From CAYFYS01 sp965202905 (GTDB lineage: Bacteria > Pseudomonadota > Alphaproteobacteria > MPNO01): a DNA stretch of 64,000 bases. The notes beneath the pieces were generated by a model. That model worked only from the letters and a program-made list of their open reading frames with translations, did no database searches and was not told the origin of the DNA. The translations under genes were made by a program, and so were the position numbers. The stretch lies in NCBI GenBank assembly GCA_965202905.1, contig OZ241868.1, forward strand, positions 372,001-436,000. The letters run 5' to 3'. Numbering within the stretch: position 1 is the stretch's first letter; the number at the start of each line of letters is the position of its first letter. This document shows positions 24,583 to 34,144 of the stretch, piece by piece.

Positions 24583-25967
24583 GCCGAAGGCCCGGCCGAG
24601 CGGGCGGCGGTTCCGACGACGGCCCGGCCGAGGAGGCGAACCGGCTGAGCGGGCGGATGCGCCGCTACACCCGCGTTGGCGCCGCCGTGGGCGGGATCGC
24701 GGCGCGGATGGCAGGCGAGCGCTATCTCGGCATCAAGGCCGACCGGGAGCGCAATGCCGAGGACCTCAAGCGCGCGTTGGGCGGCCTCAAGGGCCCGCTG
24801 ATGAAGGTCGCGCAGATCATGTCGACTGTCCCCGACATGCTGCCCAAGGAATATGTCGACCGGCTGATGGGGCTACAGTCCAACGCACCGCCGATGGGCT
24901 GGCTGTTCGTGCGCCGTCGCATGGCCGCCGAGCTCGGCCCGGACTGGCAGTCGCAGTTCGCCGCGTTCGAGAGCGAGGCCGCCGCGGCCGCCTCGCTCGG
25001 CCAGGTCCACCGCGCCCGCGCCCATGACGGCCGGGCGCTGGCCTGCAAGCTGCAATATCCCGACATGTCCTCGATTGTGGAGGCCGATCTCCGCCAGCTC
25101 CGCGTGGTGTTCGCGATCTATCGCCGCTACGACCGCGCGGTCGATCCGCGCGATATTCACCAGGAGATCTCGGCCCGGCTGCGCGAGGAGCTCGACTACC
25201 TGCGCGAAGCCCGGCACATGGCGCTCTACCGGCTGATGCATGCCAGGGAAGAGGGCGTGCATGTGCCGGAGCCGGTCCCGGAGCTTTCGACCCGCCGGCT
25301 GCTCACCATGACCTGGCTCGAAGGCCAGCGCCTGATGGAGGTCACCGACGCCAGCCTCGAAATACGCAACCGGGTGGCCTTCAACATGTTCCGGGCCTGG
25401 TATGTGCCGTTCTATTACTACGGCGTCATCCACGGCGACCCGCATTTGGGCAACTACTCGGTGCGGCCCGACCAGTCGGTCAATCTGCTCGATTTCGGCT
25501 GCATTCGGGTGTTCAAGCCGCCTTTCGTCCAGGGCGTGATCGATTTGCACCGCGCGCTGGAAACCGCCGACGAAGCGCTCGCGGTCCACGCCTACGAGAC
25601 CTGGGGCTTTCACAACCTGACCAAGGAGATGATCGACACCCTGAACCTGTGGGCCGGGTTCGTCTACGGCCCGCTCCTGGAGGACAAGCCCCGGCGCATC
25701 CAGGAATCCGATGGCGGCATGTACGGCGCCAACATCGCGGCCAAGGTCCATGCCGAGTTGCGGCGGCTGGGCGGGGTGACGCCGCCGCGCGAGTTCGTGC
25801 TGATGGACCGCGCGGCGATCGGGCTGGGCTCGGTCTTTCTGCATCTGAAGGCCGAAATCAACTGGTACCGGATCTTCCGCGATCTGGTTGCCGGCTTCGA
25901 CGCCAAGGCGCTCGGCGCCCGCCAGAAGGCCGCGCTCAAGAAGGCCGGCGTCCCGCCTGGCGGGTGA
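24579..25967 (+). CDS. ABC1/AarF/UbiB-family atypical kinase
   Basis: 462 residues. Family landmarks are the GPLMKVAQIMSTVPD motif (the KxGQ-type loop region), ATP-contact lysine in LACKLQYP, the EELDYLREARHM segment, and the catalytic HGDPHLGNYSV followed by LLDFGCIRVF. These kinases support ubiquinone biosynthesis or lipid handling; whether this is UbiB itself is unclear because the C-terminal membrane helices typical of UbiB are not obvious. Starts inside the pepF stop. Its 3' end overlaps the convergent bioA gene by about 30 bases. Confidence 0.88.
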   Translation: MSRRPGRAGGGSDDGPAEEANRLSGRMRRYTRVGAAVGGIAARMAGERYLGIKADRERNAEDLKRALGGLKGPLMKVAQIMSTVPDMLPKEYVDRLMGLQSNAPPMGWLFVRRRMAAELGPDWQSQFAAFESEAAAAASLGQVHRARAHDGRALACKLQYPDMSSIVEADLRQLRVVFAIYRRYDRAVDPRDIHQEISARLREELDYLREARHMALYRLMHAREEGVHVPEPVPELSTRRLLTMTWLEGQRLMEVTDASLEIRNRVAFNMFRAWYVPFYYYGVIHGDPHLGNYSVRPDQSVNLLDFGCIRVFKPPFVQGVIDLHRALETADEALAVHAYETWGFHNLTKEMIDTLNLWAGFVYGPLLEDKPRRIQESDGGMYGANIAAKVHAELRRLGGVTPPREFVLMDRAAIGLGSVFLHLKAEINWYRIFRDLVAGFDAKALGARQKAALKKAGVPPGG

Positions 25968-27207
25968 CCTCGCCGAGCACGGTCCGGATCGCTCCGGTGA
26001 GCCGCGCCAGATCCGGCGCATCGACGATCAGCGGCGGCATCAGGTAGACCACATCGCCCAGCGGGCGGATCCAGACGCCCTCGGCGACGAAGCGACGGCG
26101 CAGGCCGGCGAGGTCGTCGATGCGCTCGAGCTGGACGACGCCGACCGCGCCGCGCACGCGCACATCGAGGACGCTTGGCAGGCCGCGGCACGGCGCGAGC
26201 TCGTCCGTGAGCTGGGCCTCGATCGCCGCGACCTGGGCCAGACGCGGCTCGCGCTCGTACAGATCGAGGCTCGCATTGGCCGCCGCGCACCCCAGCGGGT
26301 TGGCCATATAGGACGGCCCGTGCATAAGCGCCCTGTCCGGATCCTCGCTCTCGAACGCGGAGAATACCCGCGCGTTGGCGATGGTGGCCGCGAGTCCCGT
26401 CGCGCCGCCGGTCAATGCCTTGGACAGACAGATGATGTCGGGCGCGGTCTCCGCCGCCTCGAAGGCGAACATGGTGCCGGTGCGGCCGAAGCCGGTCGCC
26501 ACCTCATCGAGGATCAGCAGCACGTCGTTGCGGGCGCACGCCCGGGCGATGCCGGCCACCGTCTCCGGGCCGTGGAACTTCATGTTGCCGGCGGCCTGAA
26601 CCAGCGGCTCGAGGATCACCGCCGCGACCTCGTCCCGCCGGCGGGCGAGCATCGCGTCGAACTCGGCGAGCGCCCGGGCGCCGACCGGCAGGTCCCGGAC
26701 GATCTGTCTGGGCACATAGCCGCCAAGCAGCCGGTGCATCCCGTCGTCGGGGTCGCCGACCGACATCGCGCCCAGCGTGTCGCCGTGATAGCCCCAGCGG
26801 AAGCAGACGAACCGGTCGCGGCCGGCAACGCCCAGGTTGCGCCAGTACCGGATCGCCATCTTGAGTGCGACCTCGACCGCGACCGAGCCGGAGTCGCTGA
26901 AGAAAACCCTGTCGAGCCCGTGACCCAGGAGGACGGCGAGCCGACGCGCAAGCCGCATCGCCGGTTCGTGGGCGAGCCCGCCGAACATCACATGAGGCAT
27001 GCGCTCGAGCTGCGCGGCCATCGCCGCCAGGATGTGCGGATGGTTATAGCCGTGACACGCCGTCCACCATGAGGCGATGCCGTCGATCAGCTCCGTCCCG
27101 TCGGCCAGGCGGATGCGCACGCCCTCGGTCGTCACCGCCTCGAACGGCGGCGGCGTTCCGGCCATCGGCGTATAGGGGAACCAAAGATGATCCGGGGTCT
27201 CAGCCAC
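25936..27207 (-). CDS. bioA: Adenosylmethionine-8-amino-7-oxononanoate aminotransferase
   Basis: 423 residues from a GTG at 27207. LWFPYTPM, SWWTACHGYNHP, FFSDSGSVAVEVALKMA, RWGYHGDTLGAMSVGD, LILDEVATGFGRTG and the PLP lysine in CLSKALTGG identify BioA, which makes 7,8-diaminopelargonate using SAM as amino donor. The frame is open to 27267 inside bioB; the GTG start is preferred because it overlaps the bioB stop (GTGGCTGA) and gives the family length. Translational coupling with bioB is likely. The 3' end overlaps the ABC1 kinase gene on the other strand. Confidence 0.9.
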   Translation of the reverse strand: MAETPDHLWFPYTPMAGTPPPFEAVTTEGVRIRLADGTELIDGIASWWTACHGYNHPHILAAMAAQLERMPHVMFGGLAHEPAMRLARRLAVLLGHGLDRVFFSDSGSVAVEVALKMAIRYWRNLGVAGRDRFVCFRWGYHGDTLGAMSVGDPDDGMHRLLGGYVPRQIVRDLPVGARALAEFDAMLARRRDEVAAVILEPLVQAAGNMKFHGPETVAGIARACARNDVLLILDEVATGFGRTGTMFAFEAAETAPDIICLSKALTGGATGLAATIANARVFSAFESEDPDRALMHGPSYMANPLGCAAANASLDLYEREPRLAQVAAIEAQLTDELAPCRGLPSVLDVRVRGAVGVVQLERIDDLAGLRRRFVAEGVWIRPLGDVVYLMPPLIVDAPDLARLTGAIRTVLGEVTRQAGRRPS

Positions 27208-28168
27208 CGGCCGCGCGATAGGGCGCGATGCCGAGCTTTTCGAATAACCCGGCATCGGCCGCGGCATCGGGGTTGGGCGTGGTCAGCAACGTCTCGCCGT
27301 GAAAGATCGAATTGGCGCCGGCATGGAAGCACAGCGCCTGGGTCGCCTCGTCCATCTCCATCCGCCCGGCCGAAAGACGGACCATCGAGTCCGGCATCAT
27401 GATCCGGGCGGCCCCGACGGTGCGCACGAACTCCAGCGGGTCGAAATCGGCGGCCTCGGCCAGCGGCGTACCGGGGCTGCGCACCAGCATGTTGATCGGC
27501 ACGCTCTCGGGCGGCGGGTCCATGTTGGCCAGCGTGACCAGCAAGTCCGCGCGGTCGCGGCGGGTCTCGCCCATGCCCAAAACGCCGCCGCAGCAGACTG
27601 CTATGCCGGCGTCGCGCACGCGCTCCAGGGTCTCCAGCCGGTCGGAGAAGCGCCGCGTGGTGACGATCTCTTCATAGAACGATTCCGAGGTGTCGATGTT
27701 GTGGTTGTAGTAGTCGAGCCCCGCGTGGCGCAGCCGCTCGGCCTGTCCCTGTTTCAGCAATCCCAGGGTGGCGCAGGTTTCCAGACCCAGCGCCTTGACG
27801 CCGGCGACCATGATTGCGACCGCCTCGAGGTCGCGCTCGCTCGGCCCTCGCCAAGCCGCACCCATGCAGAACCGGGTCGCTCCGGCCGCCTTCGCCTCGC
27901 GCGCCGCGTCCAGAACGTCTGCCAGGGGCATCAAGCGCTCCGCCCCGACGCCGGTGTCGAAATGCGCGCTCTGCGGGCAATAGGCGCAGTCCTCCGGGCA
28001 GGCGCCGGTCTTGATGCTCAACAACGTCGCGACCTGGACCCGGTTGGGGTCGAAGTGTCGGCGATGGACCGACTGGGCCTCGAACAGGAGATCGTTGAAC
28101 GGCAGAGCAAAGAGGGCGAGCGCACGTGCGCGGGTCCAGCCTGCCCGCTCGGGGAGGGTCTCGGACAT
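27200..28168 (-). CDS. bioB: Biotin synthase
   Basis: 322 residues. Radical-SAM cysteines C57, C61 and C64 in ACPEDCAYC, then YYNHNIDTSESFYEEI, and the CCGGVLGMGE segment whose cysteine ligates the sacrificial [2Fe-2S] cluster. It inserts sulfur into dethiobiotin. First gene of bioBA, divergent from bioF with about 107 bases between the starts, where both promoters must lie. No BirA-type operator could be recognised by eye. Confidence 0.96.
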   Translation of the reverse strand: MSETLPERAGWTRARALALFALPFNDLLFEAQSVHRRHFDPNRVQVATLLSIKTGACPEDCAYCPQSAHFDTGVGAERLMPLADVLDAAREAKAAGATRFCMGAAWRGPSERDLEAVAIMVAGVKALGLETCATLGLLKQGQAERLRHAGLDYYNHNIDTSESFYEEIVTTRRFSDRLETLERVRDAGIAVCCGGVLGMGETRRDRADLLVTLANMDPPPESVPINMLVRSPGTPLAEAADFDPLEFVRTVGAARIMMPDSMVRLSAGRMEMDEATQALCFHAGANSIFHGETLLTTPNPDAAADAGLFEKLGIAPYRAAGG

Positions 28169-28275
28169 GGCCGGGACTATAGTGGCGCGCGGTTCGGCCC
28201 GCCAGCCCGAACGGGCGCGCGGCGGCCGGTCCGGATGAATGCGCGGCGACGCGACGCGGAGTAGTCTGCGCGGCC

Positions 28276-29457
28276 ATGAAATCGCTCGATCGGTTTGCCG
28301 GTGAAAAGCTCGTCGAACTCGAATCGCAAAACCTGCGGCGCACGCTCGCGGTCACCCTCCCGCTCGGCGGCGGCCGGTCCGGCCGCGACGGCCGTGCGCT
28401 GATCTCGTTCTGCTCCAATGACTATCTCGGGCTCGCCGGCGACGCCCGGCTGCGCGAGGCGGCCGCCCGGGCGCTCGCCGAATACGGGCTCGGCGCCGGC
28501 GCGTCGCGGCTGATTACCGGCAACCATCCGCTGTTCGCGGTGCTCGAACGGCGCCTGGCCGAGATGAAGGGCACCGGAGATTCCTGCGTCTTCGGTAGCG
28601 GCTATCTGGCCAATCTCGGCGTCACGCCCACCCTCGCCGGGTCCGGCGATCTCATTGTGCTGGACGCGCTGAGCCACGCTTCGATGCATACCGGCGCGCG
28701 GCTCGCGCGGTCCCGGGTCGAATCGTTCGCGCACAACGATGTCGAGGATTGCCGGCGCATTCTCAAAGGTTTGCGCGCCGGGCACGGCCGTTGCGTGATC
28801 CTGACCGAAGGCGTGTTCTCGATGGACGGCGACTTGGCGCCGCTCGGCCCGCTGACGTCTCTCGCGGCCGAATTCGATGCCTGGCTGCTGGTCGACGACG
28901 CCCACGGCTTCGGCGTGCTCGGCGGCGGCGCGGGCAGCGCGCGCGCCCAGGGGCCGCTGCCGGCCGGGATTCCCCTGCACATCGGCACGTTGTCGAAGGC
29001 CGCCGGCGCCTATGGCGGATTTCTCGCGGCCTCGGTCCCGGTGTGCGCCCTGATGCGCACGCGGGCGCGCAGCTTCGTCTACTCGACCGGCCTGCCGCCG
29101 GCGGTCGTCGCCGGGGCGATCGCCGCACTCGAGGTCATCGCCGTCGAGCCCGAGCGGGTCGCCGCGCCCGGGCGCCATGCGCGCGCGTTCGCCGAGCTTC
29201 TGGGGCTCGCCCCGCCGCAGAGCCAGATCGTGCCCCTCATGCTGGGGACCGCCGATGCTGCGCTCGAGGCTTCGCGGCGGCTCGCGGAGCGCGGTTTTCT
29301 GGTGAGCGCGATCCGCCCGCCGACGGTGCCCGAGGGGACCGCGCGGCTGCGGTTCACGTTCTCGGCCGGGCACTCGACGTCCGACGTGCGGGCGCTCGCC
29401 GATGCGGTGATCGCGGCCGGAATCGCTCCTCGATCGGTCGTGGAGGCCGTCAAGTGA
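28276..29457 (+). CDS. bioF: 8-amino-7-oxononanoate synthase
   Basis: 393 residues. FCSNDYLGLAGD, GAGASRLITGNH, LDALSHASMHTGARL, LVDDAHGFGVLG and the PLP lysine K241 in TLSKAAGAYGGF are the standard BioF landmarks. It condenses pimeloyl-ACP or pimeloyl-CoA with alanine. Divergent from bioBA. The stop overlaps the GTG start of the degenerate sigma-factor gene. bioD and the pimelate-forming genes are not in this window. Confidence 0.94.
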   Translation: MKSLDRFAGEKLVELESQNLRRTLAVTLPLGGGRSGRDGRALISFCSNDYLGLAGDARLREAAARALAEYGLGAGASRLITGNHPLFAVLERRLAEMKGTGDSCVFGSGYLANLGVTPTLAGSGDLIVLDALSHASMHTGARLARSRVESFAHNDVEDCRRILKGLRAGHGRCVILTEGVFSMDGDLAPLGPLTSLAAEFDAWLLVDDAHGFGVLGGGAGSARAQGPLPAGIPLHIGTLSKAAGAYGGFLAASVPVCALMRTRARSFVYSTGLPPAVVAGAIAALEVIAVEPERVAAPGRHARAFAELLGLAPPQSQIVPLMLGTADAALEASRRLAERGFLVSAIRPPTVPEGTARLRFTFSAGHSTSDVRALADAVIAAGIAPRSVVEAVK

Positions 29458-29975
29458 GCGATGTAAGGCGCCGGATCGAGCCCTTATCTTACCCGCCTGT
29501 ACCGCTTTGCCTTCGGCCTCGCCGGAAGCGATGACGAGGCCTGCGACCTGATCCAGTCCTGCGCGCTCAAGGCGCTGTCGGCGCGCGGTGCGCCGGCGGA
29601 CGAGCCTGCTTTCCGCGCCTGGCTCTTCCGCATCCTGCACAACGAGTTCATCGATCGTTACCGGCGCGCTCGGCGAAGCGAGAAATACGTCGACGACATG
29701 GCGCCCGAGGACGAGCCGACGGAATATTGGCGGGGCGACGAGCGTCTTATCACCGTCGTCGGGTCCGCGCCGGGTTCGCCCGACTGCCGGCCCCGCATCG
29801 CGAGATTCTGACGCTGATCGACTGCGCCGGGTTGAGCTACGAAGAGGCCGCGCAAGCCTTGGGCGTCCCGGTGGGCACGATCATGAGCCGCCTGAGTCGC
29901 GCCCGGCGCCGGCTGCTCATCGAGGTCGAGGGCTCTAATGTGGTGGCGCTGAAATCAAGGCGCGGCGCGAGATGA
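29454..29975 (+). pseudogene. ECF sigma factor, two frameshifts
   Basis: From a GTG overlapping the bioF stop the frame reads SDVRRRIEP, shifts, and continues YLTRLYRFAFGLAGSDDEA, AFRAWLFRILHNEFIDRYRR (region 2). It shifts again near 29756 and continues as ARLPAPHREILTLIDCAGLS and EEAAQALGVPVGTIMSRLSR (region 4 helix-turn-helix). Each break is consistent with a single-base indel. Reassembled, this is a complete ECF sigma of about 170 residues. An anti-sigma gene, also broken, follows 27 bases later. Confidence 0.8.
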
Positions 29976-30002
29976 GCCGGTGTGGTCGAATGAGTTGAGT
30001 CC

Positions 30003-30799
30003 GTGAGCAAACCAGACATCGATACCGAGACGCTGAGCGCCTGCGTCGATGGCGAGCTTGACGGCGAGCGCGCCGCCGACGTGCTGGCGGCCGCCGCGGC
30101 CGATCCCGCCATCGCCCGCGAGCTGTCCGCCTTGAACCGGCTCAAGACGACCCTGGCCGCATCCATCGAGGCGCCGGCGCTCACGCTCCAGACGCCCGCG
30201 CGGGCCCGCCGCCTGCCACGCGTGGCGTCCGCGGTAGTCGGCGGCTACCTGCGCATGACCGGCTCCGAAGACGGCTCGGATGCGCCGCGGCTCGCCGCGG
30301 CGCACGGCTCCTGGTCGATCGAGGCGGCCCCGCTGCGGGCGTCGTCGATCAGCCCGGATGCCTATCGATCGTCCATGTCGGCCGGCACGACATGGCCGGT
30401 GACGGCCGCGCGCTGGTCGTCGGCTATCGCGGCGCCAGAGGCTGCAAGCTGAGCCTGATCGTCTTGCCCGGGGCCGAGGGCTCCGAAACCGGCCTGACGC
30501 CGATTGCGGCACAGGATGTGGCCGGTTTCGTCTGGCGCGCCGGCCGGCTGGGCTACGCGATCCTCGCCCAGGGAATGGCGGAGGCGCGGCTGAGAGTCAT
30601 CGTCAACAAGGTTATGGAGGCCAGCCGGAGGCGGCTGCCGCTCGACAAGGCCCCGCGCGGACCCGGCTGGCCGAGAGCCGCGCCAAGAGCGCGCCCTGCC
30701 GTGTCTGAGGCTTTCGGGGAAAAATCCGACCCACCGGTCGTTTCCCCGATACGGCAGGATCCTCCCGGTCCCCGGGACCGATCCGTCCCCGGCGAATGA
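30003..30799 (+). pseudogene. Anti-sigma factor (ChrR/RsiW-like regulator), frameshifted
   Basis: GTG start. The first frame begins SKPDIDTETLSACVDGELDG, the usual anti-sigma N-terminus, with ALNRLKTTLAASIEAPAL after it. The frame breaks near 30360 and resumes as LSIVHVGRHDMAGDGRALVV, GYRGARGCKLSLIVLPG and GFVWRAGRLGYAILAQGM up to about 30640; the tail to 30799 looks degenerate. No zinc-binding HxxxCxxC is seen. Its partner sigma directly upstream is also broken. Confidence 0.65.
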
Positions 30800-30819
30800 C
30801 GAAACTGAGAGGTAGGGTC

Positions 30820-32123
30820 ATGGCGAGTGGTAAGGGCAGGCGCGAAGCCGATCTCTTCGCGCTCTATCGCGACGATCCGGAAGAGGCCGATCGCATCGTC
30901 TTCGGCAGGGTCGCCCATCGCGACCGCCACGGATTCCTGAAAGGTGCCGGGCTGGCGAGCATGGGCGCCCTGCTTGGCGCGGCCGTCCCGTTCCACCGCA
31001 ACATGCTGGCCGGGTTCATCCCCGAGGCCCTGGCGGCCACGAAGATGACGATCGCCGGCAAAGACGGGCTTACGGTGCTCAATGACCGGCCGGTCAACGC
31101 CGAGACGCCGGCTCATCTGCTCGACGACGAGGTGACGCCGACCGCCCGGCACTCTCATTCGCAACAACGGCATCCCGCCCGAGGACGCCGACCCCGCGGG
31201 CTGGAAGCTCGTCATAGACGGGCTGGTGGACCGGCCGATGAGCCTGTCGATCGACGATCTCAGGCGCAGGTTCGAGGCCGTCACCCACCGCCTGACCCTC
31301 GAGTGCGGCGGCAACGGCCGATCGTTCTTCGATCCGCCGGCGCGGGGCAACCAGTGGAGCCTGGGTGCGGTGGGATACGCCGAATGGACCGGTGTGCGGC
31401 TGGCCGACATGCTCCGGGCCGCGGGCGTGAAGCCCAGCGTGGTCTATAACGTGCACGAAGGCGCCGACGCCCACCTGTCAGGCACGCCGGACAAGCTGCC
31501 GATCTCGCGCGGCGTGCCCATCGACAAGGCGATGAACCCGTTCAACCTGATCGCCTTCGAGATGAACGGCGGCGGCATCCACCCGATGAACGGCGCGCCG
31601 CTGCGCCTGGTCGTGCCGGGCTGGCCGGGGTCTTGCTCCCAGAAAGGGCTCACGCGCGTGTGGCTGCGTGACAAGGTCCATGACGGCCCGAAAATGACCG
31701 GGACGTCGTACCGAGTGCCGCGCTACCCGGTCGCGCCAGGACAGAAGGCGCCGAAGAAGGACTTCGAGATCATCCAGGCGATGCTGGTCAAGTCGCTGAT
31801 CACCAGCCCGGTGACCGGCGGGACCAGCCGCGCGCCGCGTGACGGTGCGCGGCCATGCCTGGGCCGGAGACGGCTTTGTGACCCGCGTTGACGTTTCGAT
31901 CGATTTCGGCCGCACCTGGGTGCGCGCGGACCTCGCCTCGCCGCGCAACCCCTATGCCTGGCAGCGCTGGCAGGCCGAAATCGCCTTCCCGGGCGAGGGT
32001 TATTACGAGGTCTGGGCGCAGGCAACCGACGACGGCGGCCGCAGCCAGCCCTTCGCGATCGCCTGGAACCCGAAGGGCTGCCTGAACAACGCGATGCACA
32101 GGATCTCGGTCCGCGCCGGCTGA
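30820..32123 (+). pseudogene. Sulfite dehydrogenase (SorA-like) molybdoprotein, two frameshifts
   Basis: ATG at 30820 with GAGAGGTAGGG upstream. The N-terminus has a Tat-like signal, but the twin arginine reads RH (DRHGFLKGAGLASMGALLGA). The frame breaks near 31145 and resumes LIRNNGIPPEDADPAGWKLV and TLECGGNGRSFF, where the cysteine is the molybdenum ligand. It continues to SPVTGGTS, breaks again near 31840, and ends TVRGHAWAGDG, VSIDFGRTWVRADL, NNAMHRISV. Reassembled it is a periplasmic sulfite oxidase-family catalytic subunit. The altered Tat motif and two indels mark it as non-functional. Confidence 0.8.
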
Positions 32124-32125
32124 AC

Positions 32126-32455
32126 GTGGCGTCGCGGTTCGCGAGTCTCGCCGCAATCCTGGCGCTGACGCTGTTTGGGGGAGGGATCGGCCTCCTCCCC
32201 GCGGCGGCGGAGGACGAGCGGGCCGGCCTGCCACCGGGTGAGGGGCGCGAGGATGTCTTCGCGCTGTGCGGCGGCTGTCATTCTCTGCGGCTGGTTACGC
32301 AGCAGGGCTTCTCACGCGCGGCCTGGGACGAGGCGATCGACTGGATGGTCGAAGAACAGGAGATGGATGAGATCGAGCCCGACGAACGGCGGCTGATCCT
32401 CGATCATCTCTCGGTGTTCTACGGCCCCGATCGCAAGGCGCGAACCTCGCGATAA
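32126..32455 (+). CDS. Small c-type cytochrome, sulfite dehydrogenase partner
   Basis: 109 residues from a GTG 2 bases after the SorA-like stop. A signal peptide (LAAILALTLFGGGIGLLPAAA) precedes a single heme-binding motif CGGCH near residue 50, so the mature protein is a periplasmic monoheme cytochrome c. Methionines in the EEQEMDEIE region may supply the distal ligand. Its position suits a SorB-like electron acceptor for sulfite oxidation. Unlike the three genes upstream its frame is intact, though it may now be orphaned. Confidence 0.8.
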   Translation: MASRFASLAAILALTLFGGGIGLLPAAAEDERAGLPPGEGREDVFALCGGCHSLRLVTQQGFSRAAWDEAIDWMVEEQEMDEIEPDERRLILDHLSVFYGPDRKARTSR

Positions 32456-32472
32456 TAGGGCCGGCCGACGCA

Positions 32473-32495
32473 AAAGGCCGCGCAAGGCGGCCTTT
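32473..32495. terminator. Bidirectional hairpin terminator
   Basis: AAAGGCCGC at 32473-32481 and GCGGCCTTT at 32487-32495 form a perfect 9-bp stem with a 5-base loop, giving a T run on either strand. It lies between the convergent cytochrome and rpsU genes. Confidence 0.8.
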
Positions 32496-32521
32496 GACCC
32501 CGGGGGCGCCTGAACGGCGGC

Positions 32522-32725
32522 TTAGTAGCCTTCACGCTCCAGCCGCTTGCGTTCGAGCTTGCGGGCCCGGCGGATGGCCTCGGCCTTCTCGCGCGCCCGT
32601 CTCTCGGAGGGCTTTTCGTAGGACCGGCGCATCTTCATCTCGCGAAAGATGCCTTCGCGCTGCATCTTCTTTTTGAGCGCGCGCAGCGCCTGATCGACGT
32701 CGTTATCGCGTACGAGAATTTCCAC
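32522..32725 (-). CDS. rpsU: 30S ribosomal protein S21
   Basis: 67 residues. MEILVRDNDVDQALRALKKK, then REGIFREMKMRRSYEKPSE and a long basic tail ending KLERKRLEREGY, match bS21 throughout. It is part of the small-subunit platform near the mRNA exit. Divergent from def; rpsU close to COQ9 is common in alphaproteobacteria. Confidence 0.97.
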   Translation of the reverse strand: MEILVRDNDVDQALRALKKKMQREGIFREMKMRRSYEKPSERRAREKAEAIRRARKLERKRLEREGY

Positions 32726-32826
32726 GGTGATGCCGTCTCCATCGTCGTTATGGACCAGAGTATGGACCGGAGTGCGCGTCCGTCCCTCGCGGATCGCGGC
32801 ACACGATCGCTCATCCTAGCACAGAT

Positions 32827-32844
32827 CGTTCGGGAATTCGAACG
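32827..32844. promoter_or_regulatory. Inverted repeat in the rpsU-def intergenic region
   Basis: CGTTCG-GGAATT-CGAACG forms an 18-base near-palindrome midway between the divergent rpsU and def starts. It could be an operator, but no regulator is indicated and chance is possible at this size. Confidence 0.3.
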
Positions 32845-32923
32845 CTAATCAAACGGGCGGAGATATGGTAATTGACAACCGCTCGCCCGGATCGCTAACC
32901 GCCCGGAGACGGACCGAAGGCCC

Positions 32924-33466
32924 ATGACCCTGCTCAAGATCGCCCGAATGGGCCACAAGGCGCTGCTGAAACCTGCCGAGCCGGTTGCCGATCCGAGCGC
33001 GCGCGAGATCCGACGGCTGGTGGCCGACATGGTCGAGACCATGGAAGATGCGAGCGGCGTCGGCCTCGCCGCGCCCCAGGTCCATGTCAGTCGGCGGGTG
33101 ATCGTCTTCAAGGCGCCGGGCGAGCGCATGGCCGACGGCGAGGACGAGGCGGTGCCGACGACGGCGCTGGTCAACCCCGAATTCGAGCCCCTGGGCGACG
33201 AGAAGGTGCTCGGCTGGGAGGGCTGCCTGTCGATCCCGGGCCTGACCGGCGCGGTGCCGCGCTATGCTGGCATCCGCTACCGGGGCTTCACCACCGCAGG
33301 CCAGGCGGTCGAGCGCGAGGCGCACGGCTTCCACGCCCGCGTCGTCCAGCACGAGATCGACCACCTGGACGGCATTCTCTACACCATGCGCATGGAGGAC
33401 CTCGCCACGCTCGCCTTCAACGAGGAGCTTCGCCGTACCTTCGAAGCCGCGCGCGAGGACGAATGA
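32924..33466 (+). CDS. def: Peptide deformylase
   Basis: 180 residues. All three deformylase motifs are present: GVGLAAPQ, WEGCLSIPG (metal-binding cysteine) and QHEIDHLDG (two metal-binding histidines and the catalytic glutamate). It removes the formyl group from nascent proteins. The last codons overlap the COQ9 start (ATGA). It is not paired with fmt here. Confidence 0.95.
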   Translation: MTLLKIARMGHKALLKPAEPVADPSAREIRRLVADMVETMEDASGVGLAAPQVHVSRRVIVFKAPGERMADGEDEAVPTTALVNPEFEPLGDEKVLGWEGCLSIPGLTGAVPRYAGIRYRGFTTAGQAVEREAHGFHARVVQHEIDHLDGILYTMRMEDLATLAFNEELRRTFEAAREDE

Positions 33467-34122
33467 GCGCCCAGGCGGACTCCGCCCGAGCCGCTCTTCG
33501 CGAGCGCCTGACGGCCGCCGCGATCGCCCATGTCGATTTCGACGGCTGGACCTGGCCCGCGCTCGTCGCCGGGGCATCCGATCTGGGGCTCGACGGGATC
33601 GAGGCCCGGCGGCTCTTTCCTGGCGGGCCGACCGAACTGTTCCGCGCCTTCAGCGACTGGGCCGACGAGCGGATGGCCGCGGCGGCGGATGCGCAGACCC
33701 TGGTGGAGATGCGGCTGAACGAGCGCGTTCAGGCCGCCGTCCTCGCCCGGTTCGAGGCGCTGGAGCCTCATCGCGAGGCGGTGCGCCGCGGGGTCGGATT
33801 CGCGGCCCTGCCGCACAACGCAGCGCTTGGGCTTGCCTGCTTCGGCCGCACCGTGGACCGCGTCTGGCGCCTGGCGGGAGACCGCTCGGCCGATTTCAGC
33901 TACTACACCAAGCGCGCGCTGCTGGCGGGCGTGCTCGCCTCGACAACGCTCGTCTGGCTCGATGACCGCGGCGAGGATGGCCGCGTCACCCGGGAGTTTC
34001 TGGCACGGCGCATCGCCGACATTTTGCGCATCCAACGCGCCCGGGGCGGGCTCGAACGGCTCGCGGCGCATCTGCCGAGCCCGCGCGGCTTCCGCGCCCG
34101 CCGCGGTCCCAGGGTTCTCTAA
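33463..34122 (+). CDS. COQ9 family ubiquinone-biosynthesis protein
   Basis: 219 residues. A TetR-like helical fold is suggested by the N-terminal half (AIAHVDFDGWTWPALVAGA). The C-terminal DRVWRLAGDRSADFSYYTKR and LLAGVLASTTLVWLDD are the conserved COQ9 segments, including the lipid-binding helix region. In mitochondria and alphaproteobacteria COQ9 presents quinone intermediates to the COQ7 hydroxylase. ATG overlaps the def stop. Typical neighbour of rpsU. Confidence 0.92.
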   Translation: MSAQADSARAALRERLTAAAIAHVDFDGWTWPALVAGASDLGLDGIEARRLFPGGPTELFRAFSDWADERMAAAADAQTLVEMRLNERVQAAVLARFEALEPHREAVRRGVGFAALPHNAALGLACFGRTVDRVWRLAGDRSADFSYYTKRALLAGVLASTTLVWLDDRGEDGRVTREFLARRIADILRIQRARGGLERLAAHLPSPRGFRARRGPRVL

Positions 34123-34144
34123 AGCATACAGGGGGAAATTCGCG

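Noticed and set aside
29454..32123. Programmed frameshifting as the cause of the broken frames in the sigma/anti-sigma/SorA block
   Set aside because: The breaks lie at unrelated sequences without slippery heptamers or downstream structure, and occur in three different genes; decay explains them better.
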